Shown here: piece by piece, positions 41,191 through 49,063 of the stretch
How positions within the stretch are numbered: position 1 is the stretch's first letter
Layout: each line of letters starts with the position of its first letter
From: CAVQGZ01 sp964400785
GTDB taxonomy: Bacteria; Actinomycetota; Actinomycetes; Jiangellales; Jiangellaceae
NCBI GenBank assembly: GCA_964400785.1
Contig: CAYNWB010000007.1
Location: forward strand, 1-64,000
Length of the DNA: 64,000 nt
Direction: 5' to 3'
Notes under the pieces: generated by a model
Databases searched by the model: none
What the model saw: only the letters and a program-made list of their open reading frames with translations
What the model was told of the DNA's origin: nothing
Made by a program: the position numbers and the translations under genes

Positions 41191-42341
41191 GCCAGTTCGG
41201 CCTGATCCCGGACGCCGACGAGCACGTCGTCGAGAGCCACGCTCGGCCGTCCCACCGGCGCCGCCGTCGGCGGCACAGCAGCTGGCTCGCGGTGCTCGTG
41301 TCCGTGGCCGTGGTCGGTGCCCTGGCCGCCGGCGTCGCGATCGCCGGCCAGTCGTTGCTGGGCAGGATCGGGGACGTGCTGACCTCGGGGCCCGAGGACT
41401 ACCCCGGCCCGGGGTCGGCGACCACCGTCGCCGTCGTGGTCGACGAGGGCGACTCCGCCTCCGACATCGCGCTGAGCCTCGTCGCCTCGGACGTGGTTGC
41501 CAGTGCCGAGGCGTTCGTGGCCGCCGCGGCCCGCGACGCGGCGTCCACCGGCATCCAGCCCGGCACCTACGAGATGCAGCAACGACTGCCGGCGGCCGAC
41601 GCCCTCGCCATCCTGGTCGACCCCGCCAACCGCATCGTCGACGGCGTGCTGGTGCGGGAGGGTCTGCGCGTCGAGCAGGTGCTCGCGGCCTTCGAGCAGC
41701 AGGCGGGCATGGACCCCGGCGCCCTCGCCGCCGCCGTCACGCAGCCGGACGAGATCGGGCTGCCCCCGGAGGCCGAGGGCTCGGCCGAGGGGTTCCTGTT
41801 CCCTGCCACCTACGAGGTGCAGCCTTCGACCACCGAGGTCGAGGCGCTGCGGGCGATGACGAGCACGTACGCACGCACCGCCGAGGAGCTCGGGCTGGCC
41901 GAGGGCGCGGCAGCACTCGGCTACACCCCCCGCGAGATCGTCACGATCGCCTCGATCATCCAGGCCGAGGCCCGCCTGCCCGAAGACTTCGCGAAGGTGG
42001 CACGCGTCATCTACAACCGGCTCGACGACGGTGAGATCCTCGCCATGGACTCGACCGTGGCGTTCGCCAACGACGTGTACACGGTGTTCACCAGCGACGA
42101 GCAGCGGGCCGTCGACTCCCCGTACAACACCTACCGCGTCGCCGGCCTGCCTCCGGGCCCCATCAACTCACCGGGCGCCGACGCGCTGCGGGCCGCGCTC
42201 GAGCCCGCCGAAGGCCCGTGGCGCTACTTCGTGACGGTGAACCTCGACACGGGCGAGATGAAGTACGCCGAGACCCTCGCCGAGCACGAGCGCAACGTCG
42301 CGCAGGCGCAGCAGGACGGCTTCGGCCGGGAGAGCACCTGA
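41187..42341 (+). CDS. mltG: Endolytic murein transglycosylase MltG
   Basis: A 384-residue inner-membrane lytic transglycosylase thought to cut nascent peptidoglycan and set glycan strand length. A short cytoplasmic basic region (RRRRRRH) precedes helix 32-54, then a LysM-like subdomain and the YceG/MltG domain. The catalytic glutamate is Glu261 in ASIIQAEAR, equivalent to Glu218 of E. coli; YNTYRVAGLPPGPINSPG is the other family hallmark. The ATG overlaps the ruvX stop. The stop TGA forms CTGA with the likely aroE start. Confidence 0.95.
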   Translation: MSQFGLIPDADEHVVESHARPSHRRRRRRHSSWLAVLVSVAVVGALAAGVAIAGQSLLGRIGDVLTSGPEDYPGPGSATTVAVVVDEGDSASDIALSLVASDVVASAEAFVAAAARDAASTGIQPGTYEMQQRLPAADALAILVDPANRIVDGVLVREGLRVEQVLAAFEQQAGMDPGALAAAVTQPDEIGLPPEAEGSAEGFLFPATYEVQPSTTEVEALRAMTSTYARTAEELGLAEGAAALGYTPREIVTIASIIQAEARLPEDFAKVARVIYNRLDDGEILAMDSTVAFANDVYTVFTSDEQRAVDSPYNTYRVAGLPPGPINSPGADALRAALEPAEGPWRYFVTVNLDTGEMKYAETLAEHERNVAQAQQDGFGREST

Positions 42342-43156
42342 GCGACCCGGCCCTGCGGTCGGCCGTCCGGCGCTGCGCGGTGGTCGGCTCGCCCATCGCG
42401 CACTCGCTGAGCCCGGCCCTGCACCGGGCCGCCTACGCACACCTGGGTCTGGGCTGGACGTACGAGGCCCGGCAGGTCGAACGCGACGAGATGGCTGCGT
42501 TCGTCGACAGCCTGGACGCCACGTGGCGAGGGCTGTCGGTCACCATGCCCCTGAAGCAGGCGGCCGTCGAGGTGGCGACCGTGCTCGTCGACCCCGTGCC
42601 GGCGCTCGGCGTGGCCAACACGCTCGTGCTCGACGGGGACGTCCGCACCGCCCTCAACACCGATGTTCCCGGCATGCGGGCTGCCCTGGTCGAAGCCGGC
42701 TGCACCACGGTGCCGTCCGCCACCGTTCTCGGCGGGGGCGCCACCGCGCGGGCAGCGGTGGCCGCCCTGGCTCCGCTGACCTCGCAGGTGGTGGCCTGTG
42801 TGCGGGCTCCGGGGCGAGCCGCGCACCTGGCAGAGGTGGCCGAGCGCGTCGGCGTCGGCCTGACCCTCGCCCCCTGGGAGTCCGTCCCTCGACACCTGCG
42901 TGCCCCACTGGTGGTCTCGACCACCCCGTCCGGCGTCACCGACGTGTGGGTGCGGGACGTGCCCCGCGGTGCCGGCACGCTGTTCGACGTCGTCTACGAC
43001 CCGTGGCCGACGGCGCTGGCGGCGGCGTGGGCCCGCAGCGGTGGACGGGTGCTCAGCGGCCTCGACCTTCTCGTGCACCAGGCGCTCGGTCAGGTCGAGG
43101 CCATGACCGGGCGCACCGTGCCGCTCGCGGTGCTGCGCCGCGCGGTGGCGTCGTGA
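42338..43156 (+). CDS. aroE: Shikimate dehydrogenase (probable CTG start)
   Basis: A 272-residue NADP-dependent shikimate dehydrogenase. Substrate-side motifs are VGSPIAHSLSPALHRAAY, LSVTMPLKQ with the catalytic lysine, and NTDVPGM; the nucleotide-binding loop is VLGGGATARAAV. It belongs to the chorismate pathway encoded just downstream. No ATG, GTG or TTG gives a proper N-terminus: the first canonical codon in the gene body (GTG at 42380) would remove most of strand beta-1 (RRCAVVG). CTG at 42338 sits exactly where neighbours place ATG or GTG in a four-base stop/start overlap (CTGA with the mltG stop), so I take it as the start. A GTG inside mltG at 42263 is a weaker alternative. Confidence 0.85.
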   Translation: MSDPALRSAVRRCAVVGSPIAHSLSPALHRAAYAHLGLGWTYEARQVERDEMAAFVDSLDATWRGLSVTMPLKQAAVEVATVLVDPVPALGVANTLVLDGDVRTALNTDVPGMRAALVEAGCTTVPSATVLGGGATARAAVAALAPLTSQVVACVRAPGRAAHLAEVAERVGVGLTLAPWESVPRHLRAPLVVSTTPSGVTDVWVRDVPRGAGTLFDVVYDPWPTALAAAWARSGGRVLSGLDLLVHQALGQVEAMTGRTVPLAVLRRAVAS

Positions 43157-43845
43157 CAGCCGCCTGGGTCGTGGGGTCCGCGGTGGTCAGCGGGCTGGCC
43201 GGCTGGACCCTGCCGGGCGTGATCGCCCGGCTGCCCGAGCGAGACCCCGACGACACCACTACCTACTCCCTCATCGCCGCGCCGCCGCGCCTGCCGGCGG
43301 TGCTCGCCGGGGTCGCAGCACTCGTCGGTGCCCTGCTCGGCTGGGCCCGCGCCGGCGAGCCCGACCTCGTGGCGTTCCTCGTGCTGGGCGTGCTGGGCAC
43401 CGGCATGGGCTACGTCGACGTCCGGCGTCACCTGCTGCCCGACAGGTTCACGGTGCCCGCGCTGCTCGCCGGTGGGGTGCTGCTGGGTGCCGCGGCGTTG
43501 GTCGGTGGGGACGACGCGGCGACCTCGTACGCGCGTGCGTGGGCATGCGCCGGCGCCCTGCTGCTGATGTACCTGGTGCTGGCCCTGCTCTACCCGGCGG
43601 GGCTGGGGCTGGGAGACGTCAAGCTGGCCGGGGCCCTCGGTCTGCACCTGGGGTGGCTGGGGTGGTCGTTCCCGGTGGTCGGCACCGTCGCGGCCTTTCT
43701 CGTCGGCGGGGTGGTGAGCCTGGGGCTGCTGCTGACCCGTCGCGCCACCCGTCGCACAGCGATCCCCTTCGGTCCGTCGATGCTCGCCGGCGCATTGGTC
43801 GCCGTGCTGTGGGCCGAGCCGATCACCACGTGGTACCTCGGCTGA
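43153..43845 (+). CDS. Prepilin peptidase, A24 family (no methylase domain)
   Basis: A 230-residue polytopic aspartic peptidase with seven to eight hydrophobic helices. The two catalytic aspartates are expected in GYVDVRRHLLPDR and GLGLGDVKLAG. The N-terminal cysteine-rich methyltransferase domain of classical PilD is absent, as in many actinobacterial members. It would process type IV pilin-like or Tad/Flp pseudopilins, but no pilus gene is in the window. The GTG overlaps the aroE stop; the next gene, aroC, starts 23 bp after its stop. Confidence 0.88.
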   Translation: MTAAWVVGSAVVSGLAGWTLPGVIARLPERDPDDTTTYSLIAAPPRLPAVLAGVAALVGALLGWARAGEPDLVAFLVLGVLGTGMGYVDVRRHLLPDRFTVPALLAGGVLLGAAALVGGDDAATSYARAWACAGALLLMYLVLALLYPAGLGLGDVKLAGALGLHLGWLGWSFPVVGTVAAFLVGGVVSLGLLLTRRATRRTAIPFGPSMLAGALVAVLWAEPITTWYLG

Positions 43846-43852
43846 GCAGCGT

Positions 43853-43858
43853 GGGAGG
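43853..43858 (+). promoter_or_regulatory. Ribosome binding site that sets the aroC start
   Basis: GGGAGG lies 9 bases before the GTG at 43868 and directly abuts an in-frame ATG at 43859. The spacing therefore supports the GTG as the real aroC start. Confidence 0.7.
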
Positions 43859-43867
43859 ATGTCGCAT

Positions 43868-45064
43868 GTGCTGCGCTGGCTGACCGCGGGGGAGTCGCAC
43901 GGTCCTTCCCTGACCGCGATCCTCGAAGGCCTGCCGGCCGGTGTCGCCGTCACCACCGCCGACCTCGCGAGCGCCCTGGCTCGCCGACGGCTCGGCTACG
44001 GCCGTGGCGCACGGATGAAGTTCGAGCGCGACGAGGTCTCGCTCGTGGCTGGTGTGCGGCATGGTCGAACGCTCGGTGGTCCGGTGGCGATCAGCATCGC
44101 GAACACCGAGTGGCCCAAGTGGTCGGTCGTGATGTCCCCCGATCCGGTCGACCCGGCCGAGCTGGAGGGTCTGGCCCGCAACTCCCCGCTGACGCGACCC
44201 CGCCCGGGGCACGCCGACCTCGCCGGCATGCAGAAGTACGGGCTGGACGACGCCCGCCCGGTGCTCGAACGCGCCAGCGCCCGCGAGACCGCCGCGCGCG
44301 TGGCCCTGGGGCGCGTCGCCGGCTCGTTCCTCGAGCAGGCCGTCGGAGTACGACTGGTCGCCCACACCGTCGAGATCGGTGGCGAGGCCGTCGCCCCTGG
44401 CACCCTTCCCGGCCCGCAGGACGTCGATGCCCTCGACGCCGACCCGGTGCGCTGCTGGGACCCGCACGCGTCCGCGGCCATGGTCGCGGCCATCGACGCC
44501 TGTCGCCGTGACGGCGACACGCTGGGAGGCGTGGTCGAGGTACTGGCCTACGACGTGCCGCCGGGACTGGGCAGCCACGTGCACGGGGACCGCCGGCTCG
44601 ACGCTCGGCTGGCCGGGGCACTCATGGGTATCCAGGCGATCAAGGGCGTCGAGGTCGGCGACGGCTTCGCGCTCGCCCGCTCGCGAGGGTCCCAGGCGCA
44701 CGACGAGATCGAGCGTGACACCGAGGCCGACGGGCTGGCGGTGCGCCGACGCACCGGGCGAAGCGGGGGCACCGAGGGCGGCATCTCCACCGGCGCGCTG
44801 CTGCGCGTGCGCGCGGCGATGAAGCCGATCAGCACCGTGCCGCGCGCGCTGGCCACCGTCGACGTCGCGACCGGCGAGGCGGCTGCCGCCATCAACCAGC
44901 GCTCCGACGTGTGCGCCGTGCCCGCGGCCGGTGTGGTCGCCGAGGCGATGGTCGCACTCGTGCTCGCCGACTCCGTGCTCGAGAAGTTCGGGGGCGACAA
45001 CGTCGCCGAGACCGCCGACAACCACGCCCGGTACCTCGCCGGCCTGCGGGTGCGGTCGGGATGA
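43868..45064 (+). CDS. aroC: Chorismate synthase
   Basis: A 398-residue FMN-dependent enzyme converting EPSP to chorismate, the last step of the common aromatic pathway. The N-terminus WLTAGESHGPSLTAI, then RRRLGYGRGARMKFERDEV and later RSRGSQAHDEIE and GRSGGTEGGISTG are hallmarks. The GTG at 43868 gives the family-standard (M)LRWLTAGESHG and has GGGAGG nine bases upstream; the ATG three codons earlier has no room for a ribosome binding site. The stop overlaps the aroK ATG. Confidence 0.97.
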   Translation: MLRWLTAGESHGPSLTAILEGLPAGVAVTTADLASALARRRLGYGRGARMKFERDEVSLVAGVRHGRTLGGPVAISIANTEWPKWSVVMSPDPVDPAELEGLARNSPLTRPRPGHADLAGMQKYGLDDARPVLERASARETAARVALGRVAGSFLEQAVGVRLVAHTVEIGGEAVAPGTLPGPQDVDALDADPVRCWDPHASAAMVAAIDACRRDGDTLGGVVEVLAYDVPPGLGSHVHGDRRLDARLAGALMGIQAIKGVEVGDGFALARSRGSQAHDEIERDTEADGLAVRRRTGRSGGTEGGISTGALLRVRAAMKPISTVPRALATVDVATGEAAAAINQRSDVCAVPAAGVVAEAMVALVLADSVLEKFGGDNVAETADNHARYLAGLRVRSG

Positions 45065-45579
45065 GTGGCCCGCGGGTGGTGCTCGTCGGTCCTCCGGGTG
45101 CCGGCAAGTCCTCGGTGGGCGAACGGCTGGCGGCCACCCTGGGCGTGCCGTTCCGCGACACCGACACCGACGTGGCCGACGCGACGGGCAAGAGCATCGC
45201 GGAGATCTTCGTCGAGGACGGCGAGCAGGCCTTTCGTGACCTCGAACGCCAGGCCGTCGCGACGTCGCTCGTCGAGCACGAGGGTGTGCTCGCCCTCGGT
45301 GGCGGAGCCGTCACGAGCCCCGAGGTACGGGCGTCGCTCGTGGGGCACACCGTCGTCTTTCTGGACGTGTCGCTGTCGGTGGCCGTCGAACGGGTCGGTC
45401 TGGCCCGTGACCGCCCGCTGCTGCTGGGCAGCCCGCGGTCGCAGCTCAAGCAGCTGATGGACCGCAGACGCCCCTGGTACGAGCAGGTGGCCGTGGCCAC
45501 GGTAGACACGAGTGCGACGACGGTGGACCAGGTCGTGGACGACGTGCTCGACGTGCTCGAGGGTCGCAGCAGTGGCTGA
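45061..45579 (+). CDS. aroK: Shikimate kinase
   Basis: A 172-residue P-loop kinase phosphorylating shikimate at the 3-hydroxyl. Walker A is VGPPGAGKSSVG; the shikimate-binding FRDTDTDVADATGKSIAEIF, LGGGAVTSPEVR and the LID region ARDRPLL follow. The ATG overlaps the aroC stop (ATGA). Its last 8 bases overlap the start of aroB. Confidence 0.95.
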   Translation: MSGPRVVLVGPPGAGKSSVGERLAATLGVPFRDTDTDVADATGKSIAEIFVEDGEQAFRDLERQAVATSLVEHEGVLALGGGAVTSPEVRASLVGHTVVFLDVSLSVAVERVGLARDRPLLLGSPRSQLKQLMDRRRPWYEQVAVATVDTSATTVDQVVDDVLDVLEGRSSG

Positions 45580-46675
45580 GTCGACGCGCGTCACCGTGGC
45601 CGGGCCGAGCCCGTACGACGTCGTCATCGGCTCCGGGCTGGGAGGGCTGCTCCCGTCCATGATCGGTCCGGCCGCCCAGGTCGCCGTCATCCACCCGCGC
45701 GCCCTGCGGGCCACCGGGGAGCAGGTGCGCGTCGACCTGGCCGCTGCCGGCTACGAGGCGCACGCGGTGGAGGTGCCCGACGCCGAGCAGGCCAAGCGGG
45801 TCGCCGTCGCGGAGTTCGTGTGGTCGGTGCTCGGCCGCTGCGGGTTCACCCGGTCCGACGTCGTCGTCGGAGTCGGCGGGGGAGCGGTCACCGACCTCGC
45901 CGGCTTCGTCGCGGCCACCTGGCTTCGGGGTGTTCGCCTGGTGCTCGTCCCCACGACGCTGCTGGGCATGGTGGACGCCGCGGTCGGGGGCAAGACGGCG
46001 GTGAACATCGCCGAGGGCAAGAACCTGGTGGGGGCGTTCCACCCGCCGGCGGGGGTGCTCTGCGACATGGCCACGCTGCAGACTCTGCCGCAGGCCGAGT
46101 ACGTCACCGGCCTCGCCGAGGTGGTGAAGGCAGGGTTCATCGCCGATCCCGAGATCCTGCGGCTGATCGAGGACGACCCCGCCCGCGCTGCCGCCTTCGA
46201 CCCGCACCTCACCCCGCAGCTGGTGCGCCGTGCCGTCGCGGTCAAGGCCGAGGTGGTGGCGGCCGACCTGACCGAGACGGCGACGTCGGGGCTGCGGCGC
46301 GAGGTGCTCAACTACGGGCACACGCTGGGCCACGCCATCGAGCGGGTCGAGGGGTACACGTGGCGGCACGGAGCCGCGGTCTCGGTGGGCATGGTGTTCG
46401 CCGCCGAGCTCGCTCGCATGGCCGGACGGCTCGACGACGAGACCGCCGCGCGCCACCGCACCCTGCTGGAGTCCCTCGGGCTGCCGACCCGGTACCGGGC
46501 CGCCGCCTGGCCCGCGCTGCTGGACGCGATGCGCGTGGACAAGAAGGCCCGTGGCGACCGGCTGCGCTTCGTCGTCCTCGAGGGTCTGGCCCGACCGGCG
46601 ATGCTCGAGGCGCCCGACCCGGCCCTGCTGGTCGCCGCCTACGACGAGGTCAGCGACCACGAGGAGGCGTCATGA
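45572..46675 (+). CDS. aroB: 3-dehydroquinate synthase
   Basis: A 367-residue NAD- and metal-dependent enzyme converting DAHP to 3-dehydroquinate. The glycine-rich VGVGGGAVTDLAGFVAATWLRG and VPTTLLGMVDAAVGGKTAVN motifs are intact, as are metal-binding residues in LAEVVKAGFI and LNYGHTLGHAIE. The GTG at 45572 overlaps the end of aroK by eight bases and has GAGGG upstream. Its stop overlaps the aroQ ATG. With aroC, aroK and aroQ it forms one compact operon. Confidence 0.97.
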   Translation: MAESTRVTVAGPSPYDVVIGSGLGGLLPSMIGPAAQVAVIHPRALRATGEQVRVDLAAAGYEAHAVEVPDAEQAKRVAVAEFVWSVLGRCGFTRSDVVVGVGGGAVTDLAGFVAATWLRGVRLVLVPTTLLGMVDAAVGGKTAVNIAEGKNLVGAFHPPAGVLCDMATLQTLPQAEYVTGLAEVVKAGFIADPEILRLIEDDPARAAAFDPHLTPQLVRRAVAVKAEVVAADLTETATSGLRREVLNYGHTLGHAIERVEGYTWRHGAAVSVGMVFAAELARMAGRLDDETAARHRTLLESLGLPTRYRAAAWPALLDAMRVDKKARGDRLRFVVLEGLARPAMLEAPDPALLVAAYDEVSDHEEAS

Positions 46676-47115
46676 CGACACGGGTGCTCGTGCTCAACGG
46701 GCCGAACCTGTCGCGGCTCGGCAGTCGTGAGCCCGACGTGTACGGCCACGCCGACCACGACGCGCTCGTCGAGGCGTGCGTCGGTGCGGGCGAGGGGCTC
46801 GGGCTGGCCGTCGAGGTGCGCCAGACCGACGACGAGTCCGAGCTGGTGCGGTGGCTGCACGAGGCCGCGGACGAGGCGACCCCGGTCGTGCTGAACCCGG
46901 CCGCCTTCACCCACTACTCGTATGCGTTGCGCGACGCCTGCGCCCAGCTTCGGGCACCGCTGGTGGAGGTGCACCTGAGCAACCCCGCCGCCCGGGAGAC
47001 CTTCCGGCACACCAGCGTCGTGGCCGCCGTGGCGACCGGCACGATCGCCGGGTTCGGGCTCGACTCCTACCGGCTGGCCCTGCAGGTCATGGCGACGCTG
47101 GTCGCGCCTGGCTGA
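46672..47115 (+). CDS. aroQ: 3-dehydroquinate dehydratase, type II
   Basis: A 147-residue dodecameric type II dehydroquinase. Motifs are VLVLNGPNLSRLGSREPDVYG with the catalytic tyrosine, LNPAAFTHYSYALRDA, and VEVHLSNPAARETFR. The histidine-tyrosine in THYS replaces the more common THTS, a mild variation. The ATG overlaps the aroB stop. Its last 29 bases overlap the 3' end of the convergent PBP gene. Confidence 0.96.
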   Translation: MTTRVLVLNGPNLSRLGSREPDVYGHADHDALVEACVGAGEGLGLAVEVRQTDDESELVRWLHEAADEATPVVLNPAAFTHYSYALRDACAQLRAPLVEVHLSNPAARETFRHTSVVAAVATGTIAGFGLDSYRLALQVMATLVAPG

Positions 47116-49042
47116 GAAAGGCCCGCAGGATCGGCCCGGCGGTGGACGACCCCGACTCCGCGTCCTCGACGAACACCGCGACGGCCAGGTCGCCCTGCAC
47201 GGCCACCATCCACCCGTGCGTGTCGGGAGGCACGTTCGTGCCGTACTCGGCGGTGCCGGTCTTGGCGATCACCGCAGGCGCCGGCAGGTCGCCCAGCACG
47301 GTCGCCGTGCCGTCGACGACCGCCTCTCGCATCATGGCGGTCAGCTGCTCGCTCTCGTCGGGGTCCAGCGTCACCGCGGTCGGTGTCGATGGCGCAGAGT
47401 CCGGCAGCAGCACCGGGGTGACGGGACCGACGGACACCGAGGCGGCCATCACGGCCGCTGCCAGCGGTGACGTCAGCACCGTGCCCTGGCCGATGAGGCC
47501 CGCGGCACGCTCCACACGTCCGGACGGTTCGGCGAGGCTGCCCAGGAACGCCTCGAACCCGGGGTCGGTGTCCACACCGATCCCGAGCGAGGCGGCCGCG
47601 TCGACGACGTCGGGCCAGTCGAGCGCGTCGACCTGGCTGACGAACGCGGTGTTGCACGACTCGGCGAACGCGCGCCGCAGCGCGATGTCACCGAGGGCGT
47701 CCGCCGGGTAGTCGGAGTAGTTGGTGAACGCCTTGCCGTCGATGGTCACCGTGCTCGTGCAGGGCAGCACGTCGTCCGGAGACACGCCCTGCCGCAGCAG
47801 GGCGAGCGCGGTGACGACCTTGAACACCGAGCCGGGGGCGTACTGGCCGAGCGTCGCGGTCGAGTAGCCGCCGCTGCCCGGGCCGGAGGACACGGCGAGC
47901 AGCTCGCCCGTGCTCGGGCGCAGGGCGACCAGGGCGCTCGGGGGCTGCTGGTCGCTCAGCAGGTCGTCGGCGAGCTGCTGCAGGGTGGCGTCCAGCGTCA
48001 CGAGCAGCGGCTCACCGGCGACTGGGTCGGTCACGACCAGCGTCTCGGGCTGGTCGGCATCGGAGGTCTCTTCGGCCTCGCTGCGGACCGCGACCGAGTA
48101 GCCGGGGACGCCCCGGAGCCGGTCGTCGTAGCGGGCCTGCAGCCCGGACAGCCCGACCAGGTCGCCGGCCACGACGGCACCCGCGGACGCCTCGACGATC
48201 TCGGCGGTCGCCTCGCCCACCGTCCCGAGCAGTGCCCGGGCGAACTCCCGGGTCGGCGCCAGCGGCAGCTCGTCCGCGATGAGCCGGGCCCCGGTCACCG
48301 CCTCGATCTGCTCGCGCAGGGGCTCGGCGTCCTGCTCGCGCAGGGTCAACGCCTCGACGAACGCCTGGTCCCCGGCGGCGACGACGGCGGCGGCGTAGGC
48401 GTCGGCATCGATCCCGACGATGGCGGCGAGGTCGCGGGCGGCCTGCTCGGGGTCACCGTCGGCCTCGGTCAGCCGCAGCTTGTCGATGCCCACCCGCTGC
48501 ACAGCGCGGGCCGTCACCAGAGGCGTGCCGTCCGCCCCGAGGATGTCGGCACGGTCGGGTTGGGTGCGCGTCAGTGCCAGCACGTCACCGTCACCCAGGT
48601 TCGGGTGCACGATGGCCCGGCTCCAGCGCACCTGCCACTCGTCCTCGCCGTCCTGCTCGACCGCCGTGAGCTCGGCCTGGGCGGTGTAGTCCCAGGTCTG
48701 CGTTGCGGGGCCGTCGCCGTCGAGGTCCCACGTCCAGGTCAGCGTGGTGAGCGCCGACGGCTGCTCGGACGTCTGCTCGAGCTGTGTGGCCACCGCGACC
48801 ACCGTCGCCGTGGCAGGGCTCATGCCCGCCAGCACGGCCTCGGCGTCGGCGTCCGCCTCGGTGCTGGTCGAGCCCGTGAACGCCACGGCGGACAGGTCGC
48901 CCGCGGTCAGGGCCTGGGCGAGAGCGTCGGCTGTGGCAGTGGGGTCCGGCGGGCCCGAGGTGCACCCGGCCAGCGTCAGGCAGGCCGCGCTCGCCCCGGC
49001 GAGCGCGGCGACCCCCCGGCCACCTCGAACGACGCGTCCCAT
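47087..49042 (-). CDS. Lipoprotein penicillin-binding protein (class B-like transpeptidase)
   Basis: A 651-residue putative peptidoglycan transpeptidase anchored as a lipoprotein: the signal peptide ends LTLAGC with Cys27. An NTF2-like/MecA N-terminal domain (about 30-160) and a dimerisation-type domain (about 165-340) precede the penicillin-binding domain. This holds the SxxK serine and lysine in YAPGSVFKVV, the SxN motif in ESCNTAF and KTGTAEY. The layout resembles MecA-like, low-affinity PBPs; beta-lactam resistance is not implied by sequence alone. The ATG at 49042 follows TAGTGT by 9 bp on the minus strand. It is divergent from pepQ and overlaps the aroQ 3' end. Confidence 0.9.
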   Translation of the reverse strand: MGRVVRGGRGVAALAGASAACLTLAGCTSGPPDPTATADALAQALTAGDLSAVAFTGSTSTEADADAEAVLAGMSPATATVVAVATQLEQTSEQPSALTTLTWTWDLDGDGPATQTWDYTAQAELTAVEQDGEDEWQVRWSRAIVHPNLGDGDVLALTRTQPDRADILGADGTPLVTARAVQRVGIDKLRLTEADGDPEQAARDLAAIVGIDADAYAAAVVAAGDQAFVEALTLREQDAEPLREQIEAVTGARLIADELPLAPTREFARALLGTVGEATAEIVEASAGAVVAGDLVGLSGLQARYDDRLRGVPGYSVAVRSEAEETSDADQPETLVVTDPVAGEPLLVTLDATLQQLADDLLSDQQPPSALVALRPSTGELLAVSSGPGSGGYSTATLGQYAPGSVFKVVTALALLRQGVSPDDVLPCTSTVTIDGKAFTNYSDYPADALGDIALRRAFAESCNTAFVSQVDALDWPDVVDAAASLGIGVDTDPGFEAFLGSLAEPSGRVERAAGLIGQGTVLTSPLAAAVMAASVSVGPVTPVLLPDSAPSTPTAVTLDPDESEQLTAMMREAVVDGTATVLGDLPAPAVIAKTGTAEYGTNVPPDTHGWMVAVQGDLAVAVFVEDAESGSSTAGPILRAFLSQARPASP

Positions 49043-49051
49043 GGCTGCGCC

Positions 49052-49057
49052 ACACTA
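49052..49057 (-). promoter_or_regulatory. Putative -10 of the PBP gene
   Basis: TAGTGT on the minus strand ends 9 bp before the ATG at 49042. The complementary CACACT (49051-49056) lies 7 bp before the divergent pepQ GTG, so the two units may share this 21-bp spacer. Confidence 0.4.
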
Positions 49058-49063
49058 GGCCAC

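Noticed and set aside
43859..43867. ATG at 43859 as the aroC start
   Set aside because: The GGGAGG ribosome binding site abuts it with no spacing; the GTG at 43868 has correct spacing and the family N-terminus.
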